This document shows positions 22,749 to 34,022 of a DNA stretch of 64,000 bases, piece after piece. Position 1 is the first letter of the stretch. Every line of letters begins with the position of its first letter. Both the position numbers and the translations under genes were made by a program. This stretch comes from Heloderma charlesbogerti (Eukaryota > Chordata > Lepidosauria > Squamata > Helodermatidae), in contig JANEZZ010002764.1 in NCBI GenBank assembly GCA_026122225.1, forward strand, positions 186,001-250,000, written 5' to 3'. The notes under the pieces are model-generated. The model searched no databases. It was not told the DNA's origin and worked only from the letters and a program-made list of their open reading frames with translations.

Positions 22749-23720
22749 GGCTGGGTTTGTATGTTACTTTAAGCCATGATGGTTTATAAACTACTCATAG
22801 TAACTTATAAGCTGTTGTATTACCCAAATGATCAGATCAATAAGCTACTGAGTGTAGCTTATTCCCCCCCACCCCCCACTACAGTCCTCCTACTCAGCTG
22901 GGATGGTATCCCAGCTTCCTTTGTGTTGGAAACCAAATCCCAGCATCCCCTGTGCCACTGCTATGTCACTTGCATCTCTCCGATTGGCCTGTCTCAAGCT
23001 AGGGGCATATTCTTCTGTCTCCTGCATCTGCCAGATCCCTGCCATTATCAGTGTATTGCCAATTGTAAGCTGCCCCTCTGCCGCCCCTCCAAACCAGCGG
23101 CATCCCAATCCTCAAGGCATTGCTTCCTGCTCCTGCTCTCTCTTCCCACCACCAAAACCCGCTTCCCAGACAATTTTCGAACCATTCCCTCACCCCGCCC
23201 GTGTGCTCCAAAAGGGGGGAGGGGCCTCTAACTCCATGACAGTTTGCTGGAATGGGGCAAAATTTTATATATGGAGTCTCCTCATGGGGAGCTTCCAAAT
23301 GCTGTAATGGAGAACTATGCAACTTTCCTTTGTCATGGAAAAGTGACCAGAAAGAAACCAACTGCTTGATACTCTTTCGTTCCCTTCGTTCCCCTCCACT
23401 TCCCTTCCCAGAGCTCAATCTGTTGCTAGGCGGATCTGGGACACAGAGATCTGCTGGCTGGAGCAGAGTGGCAGCAGCAGTTTTGACTGCTCTTGCCAAG
23501 CGACTCTGTAGGCGATCTTTAAACCACTCTTTAAAGAGCCAGACGACATGATGACCCATGATGGTTTAAATAAACCTCACTGCAGACCATAGTTTATCAG
23601 GGTGGCATATTTTGGCTTAATAAACCACTGTGATTAGCGAAAACCATTCATACTACTTTATAAGCTACTGTGAGTATCTTATAAACCACCACAGTTTAAA
23701 TTGACATGCGAACCCAGCCT
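22749..23720. mobile_element. Unclassified element with long terminal inverted repeats
   Basis: The left end (GGCTGGGTTTGTATG at 22749, then GATGGTTTATAA..ACTCATAGTAACTTATAAG) pairs with the right end (CTTTATAAGCTACTGTGAG..TTATAAACCACC..CATGCGAACCCAGCC, ending 23720) as inverted repeats of about 65 bp. TAT flanks both ends and may be a 3-bp duplication. The interior is about 840 bp and shows no transposase motif; its longest frames (up to 186 codons, minus) lack recognisable domains. Confidence 0.55.
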
Positions 23721-26061
23721 ATGAGTTGGCGAAGAATTCCTCACTAGCTCCCTATCTTCTAACTTGCCACCACTACTGCTCCACTTGCAGATGGTTGAAC
23801 GAGAAGGGAGGAAGGGCTTTGAGAGATCAGGAGGCTGGGTGGGAGAGTGGGTATTGTAGGTATTTTCAAACTAGGGCACAGCTGAATCCTTTTTACCTAG
23901 GATGGGGCACAATGCCAGATGTAAAGATAATTTTACCAATTAGCTTGTACAGTAGTGTTTGTGCACATCCAGTGATAGATATAACACTTTTTTTCCAGCT
24001 CTGTGAACAATAACACCATTTGCTTTCCCTCTCTTATTAAACTACAGTAGTAACTACATGTAGCCATGTATTGTTTAAATTTTCAACCCGGAAACTGGTC
24101 ATTACATTCCTTTCAGTTCCTCAGGTTAGATCCAATGGAACAGCAGAACCAAGGGGAGGGGGAGCAATTCCTTCTCCATTCTGCAGCTCCCCCCTCCCCC
24201 AGATTTTTGGGTGGTGCAGAGGGCTGCAGTTGGGAGAAGAGAGGGAGAAAGTCCCATTGTGCTAGCAGACATCTGGTTATTGGTTATTAGCATAACATCT
24301 AAAGGATCTCTTCTTATGTTTTGGAAACACTGGGCAATATCCAATGGCGTGTTTACACCCCTGCCAATTCCTTCCATCCTGCCGATTCTGTTGTGCAAGT
24401 GATGGGCCCAGCCGACTGCGTTGCCCAAGTGGGACCCACCACTAATGCAAGCGGGATTTAGTGCTTCCTAGGGGAAGCCCCAAAACGAGCAGAAATGCTC
24501 ACTTCTGGAAGGAGGCATGTTGGCAAATCCCCCTTATATGAGCTCCACTGACCTGCCTTTTTCCAGATACAAGCATTTCCACTTGTTTTGGGTTGCCCCG
24601 AAAGTGCTAATGCGCCATTGCACAAGCACTGGGGGCTACTTGCACAGTGCAATCAGTGGGATGGAAGAGCACTGGCAGGTGTGGAAGTGCCCATATGTAG
24701 GGAATTCCGCCCATATGTAGGGAAAGAGAAATTGGCTAGGGTCATATCTTTGTACTGCTGGGATGTCCCGCCATGAGGAAATAATCACAGCTGAAGAAGC
24801 AGAAGTCATTTATGGAAGAACTCAAAGTTTAGAAATGTTACAAATGCCTATTCCAAGGCACTAAATGAAAGGGATGTCTACTCCTTGGATTTTTTTTTAA
24901 AAATAAGCTATATCATTTTATGTCTTGCTGGAATTAAAATGGCCACTAGGGGCCATGAAGGCTAATTCATATGTTACTTATATCCTTTTAACACATGACA
25001 GTTGTGTACCTTCAAAAGCATTATGATGCGTGAGCCAAGTATTAATGTATTTTAGCCATCTCTATCACTGAATCTGCAAAACGTACCTTTCCGACTAGAC
25101 GTGCTGCCATGTCTTTGACTGAGAAAACCCAAATACTGTCCAACCTTTTCCTCACAACTTGGCTAGGGTGATAGGCAGGCTACACAAGTTTCATCTCTCT
25201 CACACTGGCAGAGGCCACATGTGTGTTCTCTCTGCTGTGCAATTAGGAGAACATGCCTTCTGCTTTCAAACACAGTTTTTTAAATGTGGTCTTTTGATCT
25301 GAACTTTCAAATCAGCTTCAGTGATTTATGACCCACTCTTCGCTTTAATAAAACTCTCTGAATTGTCAAGCCCAGGAAAGTTAAATCTGCCATGGTTGCT
25401 ATAAATTATGTAAAACTTCAAAGCCATACTAGAGAAAAGAAGGCATAATATTGTGGTTTTAAGGCAACAGAGATGAGTTTCAGAAGACCAAAGCTTTCTT
25501 TTTGGCTCTCTTGCATACCACACAATATTGGGCAAGCTGTTTAAACTCTTTACTCTTATTTCACAGATCAGTAAAATAGGGGAAAATAGGTTTTACCTCA
25601 CATGGTGTTGAAAAGGCTAAGATTGCAAATCTAAAAGTCAGAAGCAATCCTTCCTTAAAATATTTGCTCTGGAGTAGACTTAGAGTCATCCACAGGGCTT
25701 TTCTAGTGGGGAATTGGCTTTAGGATAACAGTGCTATCCTTAAGTTAGAAATTCATTGATGTCCACGGGAGTTTTACCTTGATGTGAAGTGGACTTCAAC
25801 TAAAAATAATTAGTGATTGAAATGTATTTTCCAGTTCTTAGATGAGTTGCATTATGTGTCTGATCGTGAATCATAGTGATCAATTGAGCTCAGTTTATTT
25901 GTAACATTTTCAGGCACTTTGCACAGAAAAAGTACAACTATTTTACCCACTGAGTATGATTCCTGGGATTTTCATTGCCACATTGTGTTCATGTCCAAAC
26001 ATATTCTTGTCCTGAAAATCAAAATGAAATATGGTATTGAGAATTTGGTCTAAAACACAAT
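23721..26061. other. No gene seen
   Basis: Mostly unique sequence. A short direct duplication (CCATATGTAGGGAATTC / CCATATGTAGGGAAAG) lies at about 24692-24726. Confidence 0.5.
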
Positions 26062-26375
26062 GACCGGGTTTGCATGATCATGGAGGGGGAAACAAACCAT
26101 AGCGGCCAGTTCCAGGGGGATTTGCATAATTACCCTTGGCAGCACTGTGACATAATTACCCTTGTCATGTTGTGTGAACCCCAGCCAGGGTGGCTTGTTG
26201 CCATGGGTAACAAACCACTCAGAACCCATGGGCTGTTGTAGGGTTTGGGCGGCTTCTTACCCACAACAACAAGCCACCCTGACCAAGTGACAAGCTGTGC
26301 TGCTGAGGGTAATTAAGCAAATCCCCCTGGAATGCTACCACCATGTGTGTGTGTGTGTGTGTGTGTGTAACATAA
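26062..26375. repeat. Foldback (inverted-repeat) element plus (GT)n
   Basis: Arms at about 26110-26210 and 26250-26335 pair: CAGGGGGATTTGCATAATTA with TAATTAAGCAAATCCCCCTG, and AGGGTGGCTTGTTG with CAACAAGCCACCCT. The loop is about 40 bp. A (GT)n run follows at 26344-26368. Similar GGTTTGCATGA and GGTGGCTTGTTG pieces occur at 48355-48545. Non-coding, superfamily unknown. Confidence 0.6.
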
Positions 26376-26944
26376 GCCACTGTGGCTTATTTCCACCTCT
26401 GTGATTGTGCAAACTGGACCAATGACTCCAACCAATCCAACACAGTGCACAATACAACAGGGGCTGCAGTGCAGGCACACTGAGACCTTTAAATCACGCA
26501 TGCACGCATGCACGATGAAATTCCACCAATAAGCTGTTTAGTGGGAATGGGAGTTGAGGGCAGAGCTGGTTTCAGTTCTCTACCCCTCCCAAACAGCTGA
26601 TGAGCTGGATTTTTGGCTTGCAAATCATGTGCAATAGCATGACCATGTTGCTAATCACACAACCACTGATGCTATAGGAGCGAGCTGATAATCGTGAAAG
26701 GAGGATACCATGAAAATTATGTGTTTATTTAGTACAAAGCAACTATACAAACAGAATAGACATACCATTCAACTTAGAATAACTTATACTTTGCAGTGTG
26801 TAATGAATGAAATAAGATTTGTTATATCTGTAGATGTATATGCTCTATTCCGTCAAAATTCAAAAATTAAGTTTGTCTTTGTCTTTCCTCCCTTCCTCTC
26901 ATGTCATTAGTCAGTTTATAAGTAACTGTACAATCATAGGGCTG

Positions 26945-27115
26945 AATCTAGACCTAGTCATTGGAGATAACATCAGAAGAAGCTTGAGCGGGCCTTAAAT
27001 ACCCTCTTCTCCAATCATTGGTCAGAGATAATAGCAGAAGAAGATTGTGGGTCAGATTGGAAACCCTCCACTGGCTACATTTGTTCATGGGCTGAAGGTT
27101 CTCCATCCCTGCTCT
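26945..27115 (+). repeat. Dispersed repeat (GGAGATAAC family)
   Basis: CTTCTCCAATCATTGG, AGATAATAGCAG, GGAAACCCTCCA and CTGAAGGTTCTCCATC correspond in order to blocks at about 51865-51990. Family not recognised. Confidence 0.45.
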
Positions 27116-27782
27116 ATTGGATCCCAGTTCCCCTGCTTAAAGAAGGCACTCTTCCATGTGCAGAGGGCCAAGTCTGGATCCAGCTTGGTATGCATTATTA
27201 ACTTTATCTTATTTCTTATCTTTAATCAACAATATCTTGCCTATTCACAGTTCCACCATATACAAATGTGATTTCCACCTTCATTTTGACACTTCTAGCA
27301 TTTCATACTAACCATGCCATATATTTTGAACAATTTCATTGATGTTATATGCCAGCATATAATCATTTTAAAACAATTTTCTCACAAACATATACAAATT
27401 GGAAAATTACTTGCTCTTACCCACAGATACTCCCAAGCACCAAATGCTAAATCGCTAAATCATGTCCCCATGCTACCATATACTGTTTAACTTGTTCTTC
27501 CTCACAATAGAAATATAGGACTTCATAAATCTTCAATATAATTTTTTTTGCCTTCAGTTTGATATAGCTTTTCAAAATATGTGCATTCCCATAATCAGAA
27601 TCCATTTCTATATAGCTTCTTGTTTAATTGAAAACAAATTAATTGTAGATATTCAACCAAGGTCAATAATCCGTTCCCATAATATTCTTAATTATATTTT
27701 AAAAACTGATTTGAAACCATCAAGTCTTTGTATTTATACATGTTAGTTTCACCCCTCATGACATACTACTGTCAATGCTACC
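27116..27782. other. No gene seen
   Basis: AT-rich, no recognised features. Confidence 0.5.
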
Positions 27783-27998
27783 AATAGTTATTAGTCATGA
27801 TGGCTATATATTATTTCCAGAATCAGAGGCAATATGACTTCCTATACCAGTTGCATGGAACATGATCAGGAAGGTGCTATTGCACTCATATTCTGCTTGT
27901 GGGTTTCCCACAGGCAGCTGCTTGGCCACTGTAGGAAGAGAATGCTGGACTAGATAAGCCCATGCTGGTCTAATCCAGCATGGCTATTCTTATGTATT
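27783..27998 (+). repeat. CR1/L3-like LINE 3' end
   Basis: Shows the tail order GATGGCTATAT..CAGAATCAGAGGCA..GCTTGTGGGTTTCC..GGCCACTG..GCTGGACTAGAT..CTAATCCAGCATGGCT shared with copies at 31280, 35759 (minus), 55120 and 63181 (minus). Confidence 0.7.
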
Positions 27999-28019
27999 AG
28001 ATCTCCACTACTATTGAAG

Positions 28020-28145
28020 TCTTTTTATTATATTATATTATATTAATTATAATATAATTATATTATTATATTATATTATAATATTATATTATATTATATT
28101 ATTTATTATATTTATTTTATTTTATTATATATTATATTACTGTAG
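28020..28145. repeat. AT-rich (TTATA)n microsatellite
   Basis: About 125 bp of irregular TTATA/TATTA units. Confidence 0.85.
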
Positions 28146-28218
28146 ATATAGGAGATTTACCAGGACTAGCACTCTATCCCAAATGTTTATCAAATTATCA
28201 GTCAAATAGACAAATAAC

Positions 28219-28301
28219 AGTGCAGTGCAGTACATGTCTACTCAGAGGTAAGCCCTGTTGACTTGCTCCAAAATATGTGTGTATAGGATTACAGCCTAAA
28301 A
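28219..28301 (+). repeat. Short TIR repeat (tail TATAGGATTACAGCCTAAA)
   Basis: TGTCTACTCAGAGGTAAGCC...TGTGTGTATAGGATTACAGC resembles 56010-56100. This is a common short terminal-inverted-repeat element type in lizard DNA, by memory. Confidence 0.5.
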
Positions 28302-28639
28302 TGACTTTTGTAGCTTGTTATATCCTTGTTGAGTTAAACAGGAAAATTGTGTGATTCAGGCGCAAATCCTTGCTCAGCTATGGGTGTCCTTCAATAATTT
28401 GGGTTCAGTTTTCAATTTGTTCAATAGGACTACAGATAAAAATGTCACAGGGCAGTTACATATGTTATAGAAGTGATGAATGATAAGTAATTCTGAATGT
28501 AGGCAGCCTTTTTAGGGTGTCCAGATGCAAAGGATCGCCAGTGTGCTGTGATGGTTAGAGTGTTAGAGTGTGACTCAGGAGGCTGGGCTATAGTCACCAC
28601 TTGGCCATGAAACTCACTGGGTGTCAGGAGCTCCCTAGC
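28302..28639. other. No gene seen
   Basis: Short unique stretch without recognised features. Confidence 0.5.
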
Positions 28640-29195
28640 TGCCTCTTGCAGTCCCCACCAACAGCCAACTCAGGACACAGATGACGAGGATTCTTTCTGA
28701 GACTTTATTCCTTTATGACTCTTTCAGATACTAATCACTAGCGACAAAGCAAGGAACAGCACTGGGGAAAGATAGCAGAGTAGCCTAAGCTCCAGGTAAG
28801 GCAGTTGGTCCCCGTTTGAAGGAGAACCACGGGAAGACCCTGAACATATGGGCTAGGGAGAGATCCTCCCTCTTTTCCTTGGGTCCTCGGGGCACAACCA
28901 TTGTTTGCGTGCCAAACGAGCGGAGCACCTCCTTTCGGCGCCCTCCACCTGTCATCGCTCCCCGCGTCTGCGCCGAGCATCCAACAAGCCCCCCTCTAGC
29001 GGTCTCTCACTGCCAGGGTCACTATCTATCCCAGGAATGCTGGCAGGAGGAATCTCTGCCAGCTGCTGTGCCTGTGAGAGATGAGCAAGCTCCTCTCCCA
29101 CGGATTGCTGTTCCTCCTCAGAATCAGAATTGCTCTGGGGCTCTATTGGCTCAGTTTCCACGCTGACACTGGGTGGCTTTGGGCCATTCACTGAC
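28640..29195 (-). mobile_element. Retroelement 3' end R2
   Basis: Minus-strand partner of R1 (7750-9062). A frame of 80 codons (29191-28952) contains SVSVETEPIEPQSNSDSEEE and SDPGSERPL; it matches R1 in protein sequence better than in untranslated parts, so it was probably coding. Downstream are AAACGGGGACCAACTG (about 28820) and an AATAAAG signal (about 28710). The 5' part is absent, as in a 5'-truncated or recombined copy. Confidence 0.5.
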
Positions 29196-30536
29196 TCTCA
29201 GACTATCCTACCTCACAGGGGTGTTATGAGGTGAAAATGGAGAAGAGAAGGACCAGGTAAGCCACCTTGGGTTCCTTACAAGAGGAAAAAAGGTGGGACA
29301 TAAATGTAATAATAAATAATAAAATAAAAAGGAGAGCACTACCATTTAGCCTTGGTGAAGAAGAGTGAATTTTAACAAGTGGAGATTTTTCATGTAAAAC
29401 CAAGACTATGTTTATGAGTGAGACCAGTGCAAAAGACTGCTCTCTGGTCACATACAGAGGGATTTTAATTTCTTTAATTTATTTTTTTTTAATTTAATGC
29501 CAATTTCTCTCTTTAAGCAGCAACCCCTACACCCATTGAAGAGCTCTCTCCCAAGGTTATTGGGCAACTTGGAGAAGCACCCTGTATAGCAGGGGAAGGA
29601 AACCTCCAGAGTGTGGGCTTAATCCAGCCTGTGGGGTTCCCAATTTAGCCTGGAGAGGTTGGGCACCCTCCAGGGGCCCTGTCCCCTCCCTTCCCAAGCC
29701 CCACCTGCTGATTGGAGATAACAAGGGGATCTGTGGGCAGCTCCTACAGGATATAGAATTGACAAATAAACCAAGGCAACTGGAATTGTTGCTAACCCTC
29801 ACTCAAAGATGGTGATTCAAATGGTCTGATACTTGAGTAACCAATGAGGTTAGTTTAGAAGAATGTTAGATTTTAACAACGACATTGGAAAGACACCCTT
29901 CTCATCTCTAACATCCAGCCATGAAAAATGACTTCACTGAAACACTCTTGAGTTTTTCCTTACTTCCAAATGACATGCTGTGCCTGCCAAAACTACCAGT
30001 TCTACACCGCTATTCCAGGTACAGGAACCATGCTCTCCATTATAACTGATCATGCTAATCTGGACAGGTAAGTCACATTTTTGGTTCTGGTTTTAAGACA
30101 AAGGTGTAATAAAATGTACTTATTTTTCTGAGTTCTGCTTTCCCCCCTCTAGCATGTCAAAGAAAAAATAACTTTTTACCTCACAGAGTTTTTTTTTTAG
30201 CCCCTCCCCCTAATTACAGTATTATGGATAAATGCTTACAGCTCAGACACATCGTACAGTATGTTTGTGGACAATGATGCTTTATCTTTTGAAAGTATGG
30301 AATGTAAATATAAGACACAGCTTTGTGTCACAAAGTATTAGTTATCAAAGGAAAAGTATTCCCTGTTTCCCACAAAAACCCTTATTTAGGGATTTCTCTG
30401 ATTGAAACAGTTATTTTCTTTGTGCATAGACTGGTTTGTCCCCCAGTGGGTTTTCCTTCTTTGGGAGAATGTATTACCTGCAAGATTTTTGTTTTGAGTA
30501 ATATTTTTATGAATTGCACGCTATACTGTGTAAAGG

Positions 30537-30567
<31 letters not shown>

Positions 30568-30846
30568 ATTATCTTTGGCTTTCAGAACATCAGTGAAGCA
30601 TATTTGAGCAGAGCACTGCTAATACATGCCTCTGAAATGGCATGTATGAAATGGCCATGTCTAAATTTAGACATGGATGTTTTGTTCTTTTAGTGTGCAA
30701 ACCAAATATTTTTGTGGTGTTTTTGGTGGGAGGAGATCAGGAAAGTTCTGGTAATACAAAAAAAAAAGTGTATATTTTTGGTGTGGGTGTGTTTTCTTTT
30801 AATTCATTATTTTATATTTTAGTTTTATATTTTGGATTGTTTCTAC
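29196..30846. other. No gene seen; (TG)n microsatellite
   Basis: AT-rich sequence. A (GT)n run lies at 30539-30567. A short repeat-like block (CAGGGGAAGGAAACCTCC, about 29590-29705) was noted without family assignment. Confidence 0.5.
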
Positions 30847-31172
30847 AGCCCTATTCAGCTGTTATCAACAGGGTGTTATTTAAACATGTGAGGAGGCAGC
30901 GTGAGGTAGGCCTGCCCCCTTCTATTGTCACTCTCATCATGCTGTACGTGTGGAGGGCGGCTTTCTGAAGTCTATCTGCGGGGGCTCCCCACACAATCCA
31001 GAATGCTAATTATCCAGCATTCCAGATCATGTGGAATGATCTTCACAAAATCACCATCCATGCATGCAGCTTGATGAGAGTGACAATGAAGGGGCAGGGC
31101 TAGCTCGTGTCCCCTCTGCCCTCATGTTTAAGTAGCACACTTTGATAACAACTGAGTAGGGCTTATACCTGT
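30847..31172. mobile_element. Foldback element, arms about 110 bp
   Basis: AGCCCTATTCAGCTGTTATC..CATGTGAGG..CATTGTCACTCTCATCA at 30847-30960 pairs with its reverse complement at about 31060-31172 (TGATGAGAGTGACAAT..TTGATAACAACTGAGTAGGG). The loop contains a smaller hairpin around AATGCTAATTATCCAGCATT. It looks like a MITE. No target-site duplication was identified. Confidence 0.65.
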
Positions 31173-31279
31173 TATGATCAACTTTGAGTGGCTCATATTT
31201 CAGGTAGAAAGGTAAGAGAGAGCTGCTTTTAAAAATATTTAATGTGATACTATGCATGTCTACTCAGAAGAAATTTTTC

Positions 31280-31664
31280 TCCCTCTCTTATACTAGAACC
31301 CGGGGTCATCCCATGAAGCTGATTGGTGGGAGATTCAGGACAGATAAAAGGAAGTACTTCTTCACACAGCGCATAGTCAAACTATGGAATTCGCTACCAC
31401 AAGACATAGTGATGGCCACCAATTGGGATGGCTTTAAAAAGGATTGGACAAATTCCTGGAGGGGAAGGCTATCGATGGCTACTAGTCCTGATGGCTATAT
31501 GCTACCTCCAGTATCAGAGGCAGTGTGCCTATCTACAGCAGTTGCTGGAGAACATGGGTAGGAGGGTGCAGTTGCACTCATGTCCTGCATGTGGGTTTCC
31601 TGTGAGCAGTTGGTTGGCCACTGTGTGAACAAAATGGTGGACTAGATGGACCCATGGTCTGATT
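31280..31664 (+). pseudogene. CR1/L3-like LINE, last codons and 3' end
   Basis: The frame [38 protein letters not shown] (about 31295-31420) is the typical C-terminus of CR1-clade ORF2 proteins, downstream of the reverse transcriptase domain. It is followed by the conserved 3' tail ending GTGGACTAGATGGACCCATG. It is 5'-truncated: no endonuclease or polymerase domain remains. Confidence 0.8.
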
Positions 31665-32070
31665 TATTATTTATTTATTTATTTATTATTAAATTTATTA
31701 ATCGCCCATCTGGCTGGTCACCCAGCCACTCTGGGCGATGTACAACATACAACATACAATAAAACAGTTTAAAACAATAAAATTCTACAATAAAAACATT
31801 TTCTAAAATACCCTAACCCACCCCAAATGCCTGCCTGAACAACCACGTTTTCATTAAAGAGGTTGCATGACGGAGTTCCCTAGGGAGGGAGTTCCACAGA
31901 GTGGGAGCCACCACAGAAAAGGCCCTCTCCCTCATCCCCACCAGTCTAGCTGTCCTGGCTGATGGGACAGAGAGAAGACCATCCGAGGCTGATCTTGTTA
32001 AGCGGCCTGTCTGGTGCTGCTGGAGGCGCTCCTTAAGATAGGCTAGGCCGGAACCATATAGGGTTTTAAA
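31665..32070 (-). pseudogene. L2-type LINE ORF2 C-terminus and 3' end
   Basis: The minus strand encodes GMRERAFSVVAPTLWNSLP followed by RELRHATSLMKTWLFRQAF, the conserved L2 C-terminal block, then a 3' region with (TTTA)n (31672-31700). It is truncated at about 32070, where a MITE is inserted. It makes no full protein. Confidence 0.75.
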
Positions 32071-32508
32071 TAGGGGTGGACAAAAGTCACTTACCTGTCC
32101 TCGAAGGATGTTCGCGGTGGGGGGGAGGCGCTTCGCTGGTCCCCCCGCGAAGTTCAGGCCGGGGGGGGAGGCTTCCCGCCTCGGCCCGGCCAAAATTCAG
32201 GCCGGGGGGGAGGCTTCCCGCCTCGCCCGGCCGCGAATGCGAAAGTTTAAAAAAAAAACAAAAAATGCCCCCTGATAGGCTACGTGACGATTCACGTAGC
32301 CTATCACGGCTAGATCTGCAAAGTCAGCCGTGATAGGCTACATCAATCGTCACGTAGCCTATCACGGGTGACTTAAAAAAAAAAAAAAAAGCGCGTACGC
32401 TAATGGCGGCCCCCATAGGGAGCCGCCATTCGCGTTCCTTATTTAGTCGCTGTAGTCTACGTAAATGTTTACGTAGACTACGGCGAAAATAAGGGCAACG
32501 CAAATGCA
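32071..32508 (+). mobile_element. Palindromic hAT-like MITE, copy 7 (right part missing)
   Basis: Starts TAGGGGTGGACAAAAGTCAC inside the L2 fragment, runs through the GC-rich left arm, two GATAGGCTACGT/CATCAATCG hairpins (about 32273-32370), the AATGGCGGCCCCC hairpin, and ends in the central stem (ACTACGGCGAAAATAAGG, then GCAACGCAAAT). It stops where copies 1 and 5 begin. No right terminus is present. Confidence 0.85.
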
Positions 32509-33335
32509 GCCAATGGGTCTGTTACTTACTGGCTTAATATTTCAAACACAATGTTTATTGAGGTGTAATGATACTTGAATATGTAGCAATAAAGCTTTCT
32601 AGGACATTGCTTGTTTTAGAAATAGAGTGACAACCACTGAAATATAAGAATCATGTCAAGTATGGTGAACTCACCATAATTAATTAATTAACTCGCCACA
32701 GAATTAATTTGCCACAGAATTAATCCACATAATTAAGTGAAGACTTTTCCATAATTGTACTGTAAAAGGTTCTATGTTAAGAAAAAAAAGAGGAAATGCT
32801 TTAAGTTAAATTGTTAATTGGCCCAATTATTTGTTTAATTATCTCTTATTAAAAACAGCAATTATTCAAGTAAGTTTTGCAGATGATGAAATAGAAAAGG
32901 AAGGAATGTTGAATGCCCTCAATGAGCAGAAAATGAACTAAGCTGAGGTCCATTAAAATCATGGGAATTTCCCTCATTGAGTTCAGCTGATTTTTGCATT
33001 TAGACCTCAGTCACTCCCTTAAACTGTAAGCTTTTATAGATCCAGTCTCCCTCTACCCCATCCCTTCCCCGCCCCCAGGAAGCAGCATAAGTATATGCTT
33101 ATATAACTTTCATACTTTTGATATATTTTGATTTTACTGCCTGCTGATATTTGGTACCACCATTCAAATTAATTCAAGATGTAATGTTTAATCTACATCT
33201 GATTACTGTTGACAACTCTCTTCCAGCGGGGGGGGGGGGAACTACTTTACCAGATGGGGGACCTCAGCTTGTGAAATATATTACAAGCTATTTATTTATT
33301 CCAAGGGGAGGGGTGGGGAAGCACTTGGTCATGCT
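32509..33335. other. No gene seen
   Basis: AT-rich sequence with a G-run at 33231-33239. Confidence 0.5.
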
Positions 33336-33341
33336 ACATAC

Positions 33342-33655
33342 CATCAGTATAAAAAGGAACAAAAGTGTCTCCAAAAAGCAAAGAAAACTCTTCATTTAGA
33401 CCTAAATAAGTTGTTAACACAAGGCGACTAGCTGCTGGCATAATATGACTGGAGCTATGATGGGTTTTCCATACCTCAGAGTCATTACAGAGGATATTTC
33501 CTTTGAACAGACCCCAGAAATCATGAATTTCATTCCAGAGTTGTTGATTTTTGACATGCATGAGCATGTTTGTGTAATTCTTTAAAAATGTTCTAATGTA
33601 TGCTAGTTCAACATGCCCTATTTCTACTGTCAACATTGCATTCGTGTGGAGCCTG
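33342..33655 (-). CDS. Candidate host exon or protein-derived fragment, function unknown
   Basis: The minus strand stays open for about 100 codons in AT-rich sequence where chance frames are short, and the peptide looks globular: HVELAYIRTFLKNYTNML, then FWGLFKGNILC, SRLVLTTYLGLNEEF and LFGDTFVPFYTDG. It is directly followed by a good donor (CTGATG|GTATGT, GT at 33341-33340). A weak acceptor (CACTGCAG|C) would start the exon at 33655. I do not recognise the family. It could be an exon of an uncharacterised gene, a processed-gene scrap or a chance frame. No neighbouring exon was found in the window. Confidence 0.25.
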
Positions 33656-33816
33656 CTGCAGTGGTCAGCAACATGATTGTGCGGTGCCATTTTGCCCCTT
33701 AAAGTGGGAGAACAAGTTGGTGCCAGCAAGGTTGGGGAGCTAGAGCTGGGGGCAGGGTAGCACTCTACTGCTGATTCCAAGCAAGCTGGTCCTGTTTCCT
33801 CCAGCTCTACCTTAGG

Positions 33817-34022
33817 CCAGCGGTGGAAGCTGGTGGCTCTGATTTCGGTGAGGCTGTGATTCCATTCTGGGTTTTAGACAGAAGCAGCCAGAATTCTAAA
33901 GGAGCTATTCAAGGTTCAGCACCTTGGATAGCTCCTTTAGAGTTCTGGCTGCTTCTGACTGAAAACCAGAGTGGATTCACAGCCCCACCAAAATCAGAGC
34001 CACCAGCCTCCACTGGGCCAGT
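33817..34022. mobile_element. 200-bp near-perfect palindrome, copy 1
   Basis: The arms GGTGGAAGCTGGTGGCTCTG..GATTTCGGTGAGGCTGTG..AATTCTAAAGGAGCTA and their reverse complement meet at about 33921. A second copy is at 55497-55710. It behaves like a foldback MITE, with ends near CCAGTGGAGGCTGG. Non-coding. Confidence 0.75.
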
